Source: an uncultured Ilyobacter sp.
Lineage (GTDB): Bacteria > Fusobacteriota > Fusobacteriia > Fusobacteriales > Fusobacteriaceae
Length of the DNA stretch: 64,000 bases
Reading direction: 5' to 3'
NCBI RefSeq assembly: GCF_963668085.1
Contig: NZ_OY764059.1
Coordinates: 1,054,001-1,118,000 of the forward strand
Shown here: in pieces, positions 27,081-36,020 of the stretch
Layout of the letters: each line of letters opens with the position of its first letter
How positions within the stretch are numbered: the stretch's first letter is position 1
The notes under the pieces: model-generated
The model's database searches: none
Told to the model about the DNA's origin: nothing
What the model saw: only the letters and a program-made list of their open reading frames with translations
Position numbers and translations under genes: made by a program

Positions 27081-27315
27081 AGACCTCTTCTTTTAAGAAA
27101 AATTCAATACTTTTTTTAGATTTGAGCTCATTACAGTGGTTGCAAAAGAATTGAGTGGAACCGCAGGCTGCAAGTATCTCTACTTCTTTTTTACACTTAT
27201 CACACAAGGCAGCTTTTGTAAAAGTTTTATCACAGGTTTCACAGCGGTATTTTCCTGTGGAACTATTTTTAATAAGTTCATTGCCGCAAACAGGACAGAT
27301 ATTTAAATTATCCAT
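27079..27315 (-). CDS. YfgJ-like double zinc-ribbon protein
   Basis: 78 residues with four Cys pairs: CPVC, CETC, CDKC and FCNHC. The pattern ALCDKC...LAACGSTQFFC...LKSKKSIEFFL matches the Escherichia coli YfgJ zinc-ribbon family closely. Function unknown; possibly nucleic-acid or protein binding. A weak GGAGAAAATAA site precedes the ATG. Confidence 0.85.
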   Translation of the reverse strand: MDNLNICPVCGNELIKNSSTGKYRCETCDKTFTKAALCDKCKKEVEILAACGSTQFFCNHCNELKSKKSIEFFLKEEV

Positions 27316-27561
27316 TTATTTTCTCCTTTTGAATTTTTTTTCAGCTTATGAGTATTATAAAATTCTTTAATGGAGATTTCAAGTTCTTATTTTCTGATCT
27401 ATATTTAAAATTATAGTGATAGTTGTTATTATCATTTTTTTAAATATATACATAAAATGTTGATAAAACTCGGTAACATTTGTATAATTCCTATTAACAA
27501 TGATTTATTGTATATGTATTTTAGATTCAATAAATCCAAAATATTTTGAAAGGGGAAAATT

Positions 27562-28617
27562 ATGTCAGAATCTGCAAAAGCTAAACTAATATATAGTTTT
27601 AAAAATGACTATAGTGAAGGGGGTCACCCTGATATTTTAAATACAATGATAAATGCTAATATGGATCAGCATGACGGCTATGGGGAAGACTCATACTCAA
27701 AAGAGGCTATGGATATTCTAAGAAAAAAAATGAATAATCAAAATGTTGATATACACTTTGTTGTAGGAGGGACCCAGGCCAACTTAGTAGTTATATCCTC
27801 TATTTTGAGGCCCTATGAATCTGTCATAGCTGCAGATACCGGGCATATATGCACACACGAGACGGGAGCAATAGAGGCCACTGGGCACAAAATAAACACT
27901 GTTGAAACGTCTGACGGTAAATTAACCTCTGAAAAAATTAAAAAAGTTATAAATGAACACAGCAGCGAGCATATGGTTAAACCTGCCATGGTTTTTATAT
28001 CAAATTCCACTGAGTTAGGAACTGTATACAAAAGAAAGGAACTAGAAGAGATATCTTTATTCTGCAGAGAAAATGATCTTATTTTATACATGGATGGGGC
28101 TAGACTTGGAGCAGCACTGTCTTCTGATAAAAGTGATTTGACTTTAGAGGAGATTTCAAAACTTGTGGATGTTTTTTATATAGGTGGAACAAAAAACGGA
28201 GCACTTCTAGGAGAAGCCATAATCATCTCTAACGACAGCTTGAAGAAGAATTTTAGATACAGTATAAAGCAGAGAGGTGCACTTTTGGCCAAGGGAAGAA
28301 TACTAGGTATACAGTTTAAAGAATTATTCAAAGATGATCTTTTTTTCTCACTGGGAAAACATGCCAACCTCATGGCATCAAGGCTGGGAGAAAAAATTCA
28401 AGAACTGGGATATGAATTTCTCAGCGAGGCAGAGTCCAACCAAATATTTCCAATTTTTCCAAATAAAATAATAGAAAAGCTAAGTGAAAAATATGGATTT
28501 TATATATGGGAAAAAGTTAATAAAGAGTTGTCGGCTGTCAGGCTTGTAACATCATGGGCGACAAAAGAGGAGATGGTTGATAAGTTTATTACAGATTTAG
28601 AAAATTGTGGTTCATAA
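27562..28617 (+). CDS. ltaE: Low-specificity threonine aldolase (PLP enzyme)
   Basis: 351 residues, a fold-type I aminotransferase-like lyase that cleaves threonine to glycine and acetaldehyde. Visible motifs: FVVGGTQANLVVISSIL near the N-terminus, DGARLGAAL with the PLP-binding Asp, and YIGGTKNGALLGEA containing the Schiff-base Lys. AAAGGGGAAAATT precedes the ATG. Its length matches the beta-eliminating lyase family. Monocistronic. Confidence 0.92.
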   Translation: MSESAKAKLIYSFKNDYSEGGHPDILNTMINANMDQHDGYGEDSYSKEAMDILRKKMNNQNVDIHFVVGGTQANLVVISSILRPYESVIAADTGHICTHETGAIEATGHKINTVETSDGKLTSEKIKKVINEHSSEHMVKPAMVFISNSTELGTVYKRKELEEISLFCRENDLILYMDGARLGAALSSDKSDLTLEEISKLVDVFYIGGTKNGALLGEAIIISNDSLKKNFRYSIKQRGALLAKGRILGIQFKELFKDDLFFSLGKHANLMASRLGEKIQELGYEFLSEAESNQIFPIFPNKIIEKLSEKYGFYIWEKVNKELSAVRLVTSWATKEEMVDKFITDLENCGS

Positions 28618-28667
28618 GAGTAAAGTTTGCTTTTAAATAAAAATACTATGAGATATGAAAGAGAGAT

Positions 28668-28706
28668 AAAAAGAGATGGAGAGCCTGCCGCTTGCCATCT
28701 CTTTTT
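28668..28706. terminator. Bidirectional terminator
   Basis: AAAAAGAGATGG and CCATCTCTTTTT arms around a 15-base loop, between convergent genes. Confidence 0.88.
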
Positions 28707-28712
28707 AAACTC

Positions 28713-29189
28713 TTATTTGATGGGAACCAGAATATAAAAAATAGATTCTGGATCGTCCATACCCCTATAGGATTCGTCATATAATTCAAAAGAATTGATC
28801 CCCCGATCCATATCAGGAATGACCTCTCCTGAAGTCATAGAAAAGGAAAAAACTTCAGTATAAAACTTTTCAACTGCATCAGAACTCATAATGCCTTTAA
28901 ATCTAAATTTAGCATACCTTCCCCCAGGGATAGTAATTTTTTTAGCTTGCATCTCTTTTAAAAGAGGGGTTCCCTCTTTTACGCATGCATTATAATCAAA
29001 TTCCTGTGTATCTAGCTGAAAGTTTTTAGACACTCCAAAGGCATATATTATCTTGCTATAATCTATAGAGTCCATTAAAGTTTCCCACATATCATTAAGA
29101 ATCTTATTTCCCTTTTTATTCTCAGGTGTTATATGATTTTCAATTCCAAAGCAATCTGTTGCCTCAAATTCAATAATTTCAAAATCCAT
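28713..29189 (-). CDS. GyrI-like / effector-binding domain protein
   Basis: 158 residues forming a single SOUL/GyrI-like small-molecule-binding domain, as found at the C-terminus of AraC- and MerR-type regulators (ITIPGGRYAKFRFKG, FELYDE, FYILVPIK). It has no DNA-binding part, so it may bind small toxic compounds or act as a stand-alone sensor. An AAAGGAGGGATTT site precedes the ATG. Confidence 0.8.
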   Translation of the reverse strand: MDFEIIEFEATDCFGIENHITPENKKGNKILNDMWETLMDSIDYSKIIYAFGVSKNFQLDTQEFDYNACVKEGTPLLKEMQAKKITIPGGRYAKFRFKGIMSSDAVEKFYTEVFSFSMTSGEVIPDMDRGINSFELYDESYRGMDDPESIFYILVPIK

Positions 29190-29379
29190 AAATCCCTCCT
29201 TTTGTTATATGCTTATTACATAGTCTAACTTTAAAAATTTGTTTTTTCAACAGTCTTGGAAAGGTATCTCAGAAAATAAAATTTAAATTTACCTGTCTAT
29301 ATTTTAAATATTTTTTAATATTTATAGGGTAACATAATATGTAGTTCGTTTTATATTTTGTACCATGAGGAGGTGTATC

Positions 29380-29595
29380 ATGTCATTAGAAAAACTTACT
29401 GGTACTAGAACACTTGGAGGACACTTCAGGTGGGAAACTACCTATGAAGAAAAGGATTGGAAGATTCAACATCACAAAACTACTAAGGCTGGTTTGAAGC
29501 CCTATCGTCTTTTAGATCCTCACAATCATCTTATGGCTGCAGCAGATACTGAAGATGAAATCAAAGAATATTTGAACGAAATAATGATACATTAA
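29380..29595 (+). CDS. Unknown small protein, 71 residues
   Basis: Starts MSLEKLTGTRTLGGHFRWET. GAGGAGGTG lies just before the ATG at 29380; an earlier in-frame ATG overlaps that site and is rejected. His- and Lys-rich centre (WKIQHHKTTKAGLKPYRLL), no Cys motif. It may be cytoplasmic; no family recognised. Confidence 0.7.
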   Translation: MSLEKLTGTRTLGGHFRWETTYEEKDWKIQHHKTTKAGLKPYRLLDPHNHLMAAADTEDEIKEYLNEIMIH

Positions 29596-29723
29596 TTTTA
29601 TCAATTTAAATAAGGGTTCGAACCTTTATTCATTATGGGGTATTTTGTTTTTGATGAACTCATTATTTTTTTAATTAATTATGCCATCTGTCCTATTCTT
29701 TACTGAATAGATCAGGTATAATT

Positions 29724-29818
29724 ATTTCAGATATATTTTTTCATAATCAAAGCTCCCCCCGTTTTGATTACCCTTAGCAAAAGCCCGTTTATATTTAATA
29801 TAAACGGGCTTTTTATTT
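29724..29818 (+). ncRNA. Candidate small RNA with C-rich loop
   Basis: A -10 box TATAAT (29717-29722) is followed by a hairpin with a perfect 8-bp stem TAATCAAA / TTTGATTA and an 11-base loop GCTCCCCCCGT. A 15-bp terminator stem (29780-29794 with 29798-29812) and a T run follow. No reading frame with a ribosome site lies between. An exposed CUCCCCCC loop could pair with Shine-Dalgarno regions. The -35 region is weak, and expression is not shown. Confidence 0.55.
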
Positions 29819-29954
29819 TTCCTTATATTTCAGTATCCTCTATAACAGATATTTATACGAATTTTATTTCTTTCTATCCTCTCTGTATCTATATATTTCT
29901 TTGAAGGAATATTCTAAAGACCTCCTAATAATCTATTGTAAGGAGGTGTGTAAC

Positions 29955-30146
29955 ATGAAAAAAAGAATATATGAACTGCAGGAGCAGTTGGGTAAAATTA
30001 TGGTTTTATTTGAGGACTCTGAGCAAATAGAGGGGAAATTGGCCGAAAGTATGATGACGGGTATAGAGGTTAATAAGGAGCTAGATAAAGTAAAAGAAAT
30101 ACTTGATAACATAGAGCATAAATTAAAAGCAGAGATAGAAAGTTAA
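29955..30146 (+). CDS. Small helical protein, 63 residues
   Basis: Starts MKKRIYELQEQLGKIMVLFE; AAGGAGGTGTGTAAC precedes the ATG. Almost entirely two predicted helices (a short coiled coil). The layout, with NKELDKVKEIL in the second helix, vaguely recalls Spo0E-like phosphatases, but their S-x-x-x-D motif is absent. Function unknown. Confidence 0.72.
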   Translation: MKKRIYELQEQLGKIMVLFEDSEQIEGKLAESMMTGIEVNKELDKVKEILDNIEHKLKAEIES

Positions 30147-30179
30147 AAGAGCCGGAAGATTGGACTTCCGGCTCTTTTA
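30145..30179 (+). terminator. Strong terminator after the small helical gene
   Basis: Fourteen-bp stem AAAAGAGCCGGAAG / CTTCCGGCTCTTTT. Confidence 0.92.
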
Positions 30180-30356
30180 TAAGTTAATACAAATATTTAT
30201 ATTTGCCTATCTCAAGGTTCCTGTACATTGACTTTTTTTCCTTTGAAGTTTATGATAAAATTATGAAAAACATAAATTGAGTATTTAAAAGTTGAAAAAA
30301 CTATATTACTAATACGCTGATTCAAAAAAAATATTCAATAAAGGAAGGTAAGAAAA

Positions 30357-31646
30357 TTGAAAATAGGGATAATTGGACCTTTAGATTCAGGGAAAAAAAT
30401 AGCAGAAGTCATGAAAAGGTATTTCCCTAGTTTATTGTCTCCGGAAATATACGATGTTAGCAAGGTTCAAGAAGCACATCTAAAGATTGAAAAAGCTGAA
30501 AAAGAGTGTTCAGGATTAATTTTTACAGGTGTGGCAGTGTATTCTAAAATTGTGGAAAAAGTAAAATTAAACCTACCTCATGTATATATCCCTTTTCCAG
30601 CATCTAGTATAATGAAGGCTCTGTGGGAGTTAAAGGAAAAATACCCAGAATGTAAAAATATTTCAATAGACACTGTAGAGAGGGCAGAAGTAGAAGATAT
30701 TTTGGAAGAACTAAATTTGAATGACATAAAAATCCAAACAATGCCATACAGTAAGCTAAAGGAAGAGCAAAAGTACGTTGACTTTCATCTATCCTTTCAA
30801 GAAAAAAAACAGGCATGTGTTTCTATAATAGGTTTAGGATGGGTATATGAACAGGTGACCAAAAAAGAATATTCAACCCTAAGACTCTACTCAACAAAAA
30901 GCGGAATTAAAAGTACAATCAGCGATTTACTATACAAAATAAATGCAGCAGAAGTAAAAGAGTCCACAATGGCCATAGAACTTTTAAATGTTAAATCTGA
31001 AGAAGATATCTCACAGTATAGGGCCTTAGAAATCAGCTCACTCATAGAGAGCAGTTTAGTGGAATATCTAAAAGAAATTCAAGGCAGCATTTTTAGTTTA
31101 AACTGGAACCAATATATTATATTTTCCACCAGGGGAGCCATCGAAAACAGAGAAAATATAATGAAATTAAAAAATATACTCAATAATCTAGAGAAAAATA
31201 ATATTCAAATTTTTGCAGGCATAGGATTGGGAAAAACAGTTTACGAAAGTGAAATTAATGCAAAAAAAGCCTTGCATACAGCTCTTAGAGAAAAGAGAAG
31301 CTGCATTTTTAAGGTAGACAAAAATAAAATAGAAGGGCCTATTCTTACTGAAGGCGAACTTGCTTATAATTTTATAACCGATAATTCTGAAGTAAACAAG
31401 TTGGCAAAACTAATAAATCTCAATCCCTTGTATATAAAAAAATTAAAGGCATTAAAAGAAAAACATTCCAAAGACACTTTTACAAGCGACGAGCTGGCAA
31501 AATATTTAGATATAAGTATCAGAAGTGCAAATAGAATCATAAAAAAAATAATTGACCACCAGTGTGGTGAGGTAGTTGGATTAGAGTCAACTCAGTCTTT
31601 GGGTAGGCCTAAAAAAATAATTAGAATTGATTTCTATGATATATAG
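30357..31646 (+). CDS. Transcriptional regulator with degenerate GGDEF-like domain and HTH
   Basis: 429 residues. The N-terminal part is Rossmann-like (MKIGIIGPLDSGKKIAEVMK). The middle (about 270-325) has a PucR/CdaR-type degenerate GGDEF signature GIGLGKTVYESEINAKKAL. The C-terminus is a helix-turn-helix (FTSDELAKYLDISIRSANRI) and ends with SLGRPKKIIRI. It starts with TTG after AAGGAAGGTAAG. Adjacent to the M20 peptidase/DUF3100 genes, which it probably controls. Confidence 0.75.
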   Translation: MKIGIIGPLDSGKKIAEVMKRYFPSLLSPEIYDVSKVQEAHLKIEKAEKECSGLIFTGVAVYSKIVEKVKLNLPHVYIPFPASSIMKALWELKEKYPECKNISIDTVERAEVEDILEELNLNDIKIQTMPYSKLKEEQKYVDFHLSFQEKKQACVSIIGLGWVYEQVTKKEYSTLRLYSTKSGIKSTISDLLYKINAAEVKESTMAIELLNVKSEEDISQYRALEISSLIESSLVEYLKEIQGSIFSLNWNQYIIFSTRGAIENRENIMKLKNILNNLEKNNIQIFAGIGLGKTVYESEINAKKALHTALREKRSCIFKVDKNKIEGPILTEGELAYNFITDNSEVNKLAKLINLNPLYIKKLKALKEKHSKDTFTSDELAKYLDISIRSANRIIKKIIDHQCGEVVGLESTQSLGRPKKIIRIDFYDI

Positions 31647-32030
31647 AGGAAGTGTAATTAAAAAAATTATGTTGACACATCTGTCTATCTCGTATATAAT
31701 TTTTTTCAAGTAATTTTAGCCAACTAAAAGACAAGTCTGAAAATAACTTTTCCATCATTTCTTTATCCCTTCGATAACCATTGAAACTTATAATTACTGT
31801 TAGTTTAGATTTTTCAATAATCCTTGATTTTGCTTTGCTCAAGAAGGTGATTATACAATATAAATTATTCATGAAAAACACTTTAAATAGTATTTTATAA
31901 AATTCTTAATCAATATTTCAATTTTTAAAAATAAACAAAAAAATTATTTGTATCGAGATTTTAAGTTGTTCCGTATTTTTACATCATAAAAAAATTCAAA
32001 AAATATAAATTTTATAACAAGGGGGATGCA
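31647..32030 (+). promoter_or_regulatory. Leader region with a perfect consensus promoter
   Basis: TTGACA (31672-31677), exactly 17 bases, TATAAT (31695-31700): a full sigma-70 consensus. It points at the M20 gene, giving a leader of about 320 bases. The rest is AT-rich; an opposite-strand frame (31621-31881) has no homology I recognise and is not called. Confidence 0.65.
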
Positions 32031-33365
32031 ATGGATATAAAACAACTAAAAGAAAAAGTATTGCAGGCAATAGATGACCATAAAGAGATGATATTCAAAG
32101 TTGGGGAAAAAATATATAGGGATCCTGAACTAGGATATAAAGAGTTCAAATCAACTGAGGTAGTTGCTAATTTTTTAGATGAACTAGGGCTGGATGTAGA
32201 AAAAAACATTGCAGTTACAGGGTGTAAAGCAACCATCGAAGGTGGAACTTCAGGCCCTAACATTGCTATATTAGCTGAACTTGATGCTATTCAATGCTCA
32301 AGTCACAAAGATGCTTCGAGAAATGGTGTAGTCCATGCCTGCGGCCATAATATTCAAATAGGTGGAATGTTGGGAGCTGCCTTGGGACTTTTAAAAAGTG
32401 GGATTCTTTCTGAACTTTCTGGATGCATAACTTTACTAGCAACTCCAGCAGAAGAGTTTGTTGAGTTAGAATTCAGGGAAAATTTGAGAAAAGAGGGAAA
32501 AATTACATATTTCGGAGGAAAACAAGAACTTATCAAAAAGGGTTATTTTGATGATGTAGATATAGCTATGATGTTCCACTCTAAAGACCTAGGAAAAGAT
32601 ATCGCCCTGGTGGGGCCTGAAAGTAATGGTTTCATCGGAAAAAAAGTTCAATTTATTGGAAAGGAAGCTCATGCAGGATCTTCTCCTGAAGAGGGGATTA
32701 ATGCACTTAACGCTGCTTTGTTGGCAATGAACAATATACATGCCCAAAGAGAAACTTTTAAAGATTCCGACAGAGTGAGAGTCCATCCCATAATAACAAA
32801 AGGTGGAGATATTGTAAATTCAGTTCCAGATAATGTAGAGATGGAATCTTATGTAAGGGCAAGAACAATAGATGGAATGCTAGACTCCAACTTCAAAGTT
32901 GATAGGGCTCTAAAAGCTGGGGCAATGGCAGTTGGAGCCGATGTGAAAATTACCAGTATCCCTGGTTACCTTCCAATATTACGAAATATGGAATTAGACA
33001 ACCTATTTAAAGAAAACTTAATTTTCATGGGTGTTCCAGAAGAAAATATAATAGAGGGAGGGGACTTTACAGGATCTTTTGATTTTGGAGATGTATCTCA
33101 TCTAATGCCCACAATACACCCAATGGTTGGAGGAGTAAAAGGCAATCTCCATACCCGTGAATTTAATATTTCCGATGAATACCATGCTTACATTATGCCA
33201 GCTAAAACCATGGCATTAACGATTATAGATCTGCTTTTTAACAAAGCATCAATGGGAAAAAACATAATAGATAATTTTACCGCAAAAATGACTAAAAAAG
33301 AGTATTTGGATTTCATGGAAAGCATAGATAAAGTCGATATATTTGAAACGAAAAACTACATATAA
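32031..33365 (+). CDS. M20-family amidohydrolase / peptidase (AbgB-like)
   Basis: 444 residues. Metal-site motifs of the M20D family: VHACGHNIQIGG with its His, PAEEFVE with the Glu, and the later HTREFN. The lid domain contains GKEAHAGSSPEEGINAL. Related enzymes hydrolyse N-acyl or aminobenzoyl-glutamate type amides. AAGGGGGATGCA precedes the ATG. It is followed by a two-gene membrane transporter, suggesting uptake and hydrolysis of an amide substrate. Confidence 0.87.
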   Translation: MDIKQLKEKVLQAIDDHKEMIFKVGEKIYRDPELGYKEFKSTEVVANFLDELGLDVEKNIAVTGCKATIEGGTSGPNIAILAELDAIQCSSHKDASRNGVVHACGHNIQIGGMLGAALGLLKSGILSELSGCITLLATPAEEFVELEFRENLRKEGKITYFGGKQELIKKGYFDDVDIAMMFHSKDLGKDIALVGPESNGFIGKKVQFIGKEAHAGSSPEEGINALNAALLAMNNIHAQRETFKDSDRVRVHPIITKGGDIVNSVPDNVEMESYVRARTIDGMLDSNFKVDRALKAGAMAVGADVKITSIPGYLPILRNMELDNLFKENLIFMGVPEENIIEGGDFTGSFDFGDVSHLMPTIHPMVGGVKGNLHTREFNISDEYHAYIMPAKTMALTIIDLLFNKASMGKNIIDNFTAKMTKKEYLDFMESIDKVDIFETKNYI

Positions 33366-33435
33366 ATTTTGATCTTGGAAAACTAACATTAAGTTGATGA
33401 TTTATAGACAAAATATAGAAAGGGGGAAATTTACT

Positions 33436-34296
33436 ATGTCTAAGAAAACTTCTATTGAAAAAGAAGACATGAGTTCAAATGGAGGAAACATTACTTTTAT
33501 CAAACTGTTTTTGGTGGTGCTATTAATTACAATAGTTTCGGAGGGAATAGGAATCAAGAAATATTCTATAGGGCCTGGTGCAGTTGTATTACTACCGATG
33601 CTTTATGCGGTAATAATTGGTCTTGTTATCACACCGGATATTTTAGGAAAACCGTTAAAATTCTTGAAAAAATTTGTTTCCAATGATGAAATTGAATTGG
33701 CTGGCTCTATGGTTATGATTGCACTACTGCCACTTGGAGTAAAATACGGAACATTAGTTGGTCCTAATATCGTGAAAGTAGTTCAAGCCGGTCCTGCATT
33801 TTTACTGCAAGAATTAGGAAACTTATTAACTCCATTAATTGCATTGCCTTTAGCCATGGCTTTAGGATTGAAAAGAGAGGCTGTCGGGGGGACTGTCAGT
33901 ATTTGTAGAGAACCTACGCTAGGGATTATCGGTGAAAAATACGGTATCAATTCCAAAGAAGGAACAGGAGTTTTAGGAACGTATATGGTCGGAACCGTTT
34001 TTGGAACTATATTCTTCGGATTGTTAGGATCTTTTGCATTAACTTCCGGATTGCACCCATATGCATTAGCAATGGCTTCTGGTATAGGAAGTGGTAGTAT
34101 GATGACTGCTGCAGCCTCTTCTCTATCTGCTACAGTATCTCCAGAGATGAAAGATACAATACTAGCATATGCAGCTACGAGTAATATGCTGACAGGAGTA
34201 ACTGGAATGTATTCAGTGGTATTCTTAGCTTTACCGTTCACTAATTGGTATTATTCTAAGTTAGCACCAAAATTTTCAAAGAAAGGAGTGAATTAA
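33436..34296 (+). CDS. DUF3100-family membrane transporter subunit
   Basis: 286 residues, about eight membrane helices, containing the family's conserved SICREPTLGIIGEKYGIN. An N-terminal cytoplasmic tail precedes the first helix. ATG 33436 follows AGGGGGAAATTTACT; an earlier ATG at 33394 has no such site. The stop codon overlaps the next start by one base (TAATG), so the two membrane genes are coupled. Confidence 0.8.
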   Translation: MSKKTSIEKEDMSSNGGNITFIKLFLVVLLITIVSEGIGIKKYSIGPGAVVLLPMLYAVIIGLVITPDILGKPLKFLKKFVSNDEIELAGSMVMIALLPLGVKYGTLVGPNIVKVVQAGPAFLLQELGNLLTPLIALPLAMALGLKREAVGGTVSICREPTLGIIGEKYGINSKEGTGVLGTYMVGTVFGTIFFGLLGSFALTSGLHPYALAMASGIGSGSMMTAAASSLSATVSPEMKDTILAYAATSNMLTGVTGMYSVVFLALPFTNWYYSKLAPKFSKKGVN

Positions 34297-34766
34297 TGTA
34301 TAAGAAAAGTTTAGATCACCTAAAATCACTTATTGTTGTTTGTATTTTAATTTTAGTAGGACAAAAGGTTGGCTTTAGTATATTAGGCAAAGAATTTTCA
34401 GTTGCCGATGCTCTTCCTGGGACTTTATTTATACTAATAGTTTGCATGCTTGCATTAATTATAAAAGAATTATTTCCAAAATCAATATTTCCTGCATTTG
34501 CTTGGGCAACCCTGATTGGTTTGGTTTTAAGTATGCCCTTTATGCCCACGGCAAAACTTTTTTTACAACATACTAATAAAGTAAATTTTTTATCAACAAC
34601 TACCCCTATACTTGCATTTGCAGGTATATCAGTGGGGAATAAAGTTAAAGAGTTAAAATCAATGAGCTGGAAAATTGTACTTATATCAATGGTGGTGTTT
34701 TTGAGCACTTACTTTGGTTCTGCTCTTATTGCCCAAGTAATCTTAAAATTCCAAGGAATAATATAA
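34296..34766 (+). CDS. Small membrane partner of the DUF3100 protein
   Basis: 156 residues, five predicted helices. The segment TPILAFAGISVGNKVKELKS suggests the second part of a split transporter, with the larger part encoded just upstream. GAAAGGAGTGAATTA before the ATG is a strong site. The substrate is unknown; the neighbouring amidohydrolase hints at an acylated amino acid or peptide. Confidence 0.72.
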   Translation: MYKKSLDHLKSLIVVCILILVGQKVGFSILGKEFSVADALPGTLFILIVCMLALIIKELFPKSIFPAFAWATLIGLVLSMPFMPTAKLFLQHTNKVNFLSTTTPILAFAGISVGNKVKELKSMSWKIVLISMVVFLSTYFGSALIAQVILKFQGII

Positions 34767-34821
34767 ATTTTAGAAGTCTCCAAAATAAAATTAGTGTTTT
34801 ATACAAGAGATATAAAGAATT

Positions 34822-34852
34822 AAAGACTGGGATAAATATCCCAGTCTTTTCT
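34822..34852 (+). terminator. Terminator after the transporter pair
   Basis: AAAGACTGGGAT / ATCCCAGTCTTT stem with short loop and T run. Confidence 0.9.
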
Positions 34853-35009
34853 AATATACACTATTAAAAAATTAATATTACTAAGTCTGGTTGAAACTTT
34901 TTAATTAAAAGAATCTAGAATATTTTCCTAACATATATGATAGAGAGGATATTTAAATTAAAAATAGATTAGATATTCTAATAAGATATTTTTTGGGAAG
35001 TGATTAAAA

Positions 35010-35714
35010 GTGTATCTTTTAAAAATATTTTTTCAGAGTGAATTTGTAAATCTAATAAAAAAGAATCCCGTATCAATAAAAGTTCCTAGAACCAGTTTTA
35101 AATCAATTATAGAAGGAGTTGGAATCCCACATACAGAGATAGGAATATTGATTTTTAATAATGAAAATGTGAATATATCCAATATTATCACGGAAGATGG
35201 CATACTTTTGGTTTATCCTAAAAAGAGTGAAGCTATAAAAGGTGAAGCTAGATTTATTTTAGATGTTCACCTAGGGACTTTGGCAAAATATCTTAGGATG
35301 CTTGGGTTTGATACACTCTATAAAAATGATTATGAAGATAGGGAAATTGTAGATATAGCTTTAAGGGAGAGTAGAGTAATTCTAACTAGGGACAGAGGCA
35401 TACTAAAAAGAGCCTCTATAAAACATGGATATCTTATAAGAAGTTTCTGTCCTAGAGAACAACTAGATGAGGTCTTGACAAAATATCAGCTTTATGAAAA
35501 AATTCGTCCACTTACAAGGTGTCTAAAATGCAACTCTGAGATAGTACTAGTTGCAAAGGAGGAGATTCTGGAAAGAATTCCTCCTAAATCTAGGAAAAAT
35601 TTTGATGAATTTTATGTCTGTGAAAAATGCCATAAGATATACTGGAAAGGAAGCCATTATGATCGATTTAAAAAGATTATAGAGGAAGTATCTGAGAAAA
35701 ATAAAAAATATTAA
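35010..35714 (+). CDS. Mut7-C RNase-domain protein
   Basis: 234 residues. The N-terminal ~80 residues resemble the ubiquitin-like Mut7-C partner domain. A PIN-like nuclease region follows (FILDVHLGTLAKYLRMLGFD, then VILTRDRGIL with the conserved Asp), and then a zinc ribbon (CLKC and CEKC). This is the standard bacterial Mut7-C architecture, a predicted RNA nuclease. GTG start after GGGAAGTGATT. Confidence 0.88.
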   Translation: MYLLKIFFQSEFVNLIKKNPVSIKVPRTSFKSIIEGVGIPHTEIGILIFNNENVNISNIITEDGILLVYPKKSEAIKGEARFILDVHLGTLAKYLRMLGFDTLYKNDYEDREIVDIALRESRVILTRDRGILKRASIKHGYLIRSFCPREQLDEVLTKYQLYEKIRPLTRCLKCNSEIVLVAKEEILERIPPKSRKNFDEFYVCEKCHKIYWKGSHYDRFKKIIEEVSEKNKKY

Positions 35715-35832
35715 AAATGTCTTTATTAAAATTTCATTTCAATAAATTTTATCTTTTGACGTGGCAAATAGAAAATTTCTGAACTTTTTATTCTAAGCTA
35801 ATTTGGTTAACAGTTTTTGTGACTTAAAATCG

Positions 35833-35860
35833 AAGAAACCAGGAATTCCTGGTTTCTTTA
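35833..35860 (+). terminator. Terminator after the Mut7-C gene
   Basis: Palindrome AGAAACCAGG / CCTGGTTTCT followed by T. The rest of the 300-base gap up to 36020 shows nothing recognisable. Confidence 0.8.
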
Positions 35861-36020
35861 ATTAATTATTTATTGAATTACATTTAGAGAAAATTTAGTA
35901 GGAAAAAGTATTTGATTTTTAAGGCCTCCAGTTTGAATTGGTCAAAAGTTAGTCACGATAATCAAAATCTAAAATTTACAAAATTTACTTATGATATTTA
36001 AACATAGGTTTCTGTGTTTT

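Noticed and set aside
29615..29640. GGGTTCGAACC palindrome resembling a tRNA T-arm
   Set aside because: No acceptor or anticodon arm around it and the stem does not give a 7-base T loop with five pairs; probably a weak hairpin after the 71-residue gene.
31621..31881. Leftward 86-codon frame in the leader of the M20 gene
   Set aside because: No ribosome site, overlaps the end of the regulator gene, no recognisable homology, and a perfect promoter runs through it in the opposite direction. It could be a relic, but nothing supports it.
33783..34241. Long leftward frame (152 codons) across the DUF3100 gene
   Set aside because: Antisense shadow of a membrane-protein gene; no ribosome site.
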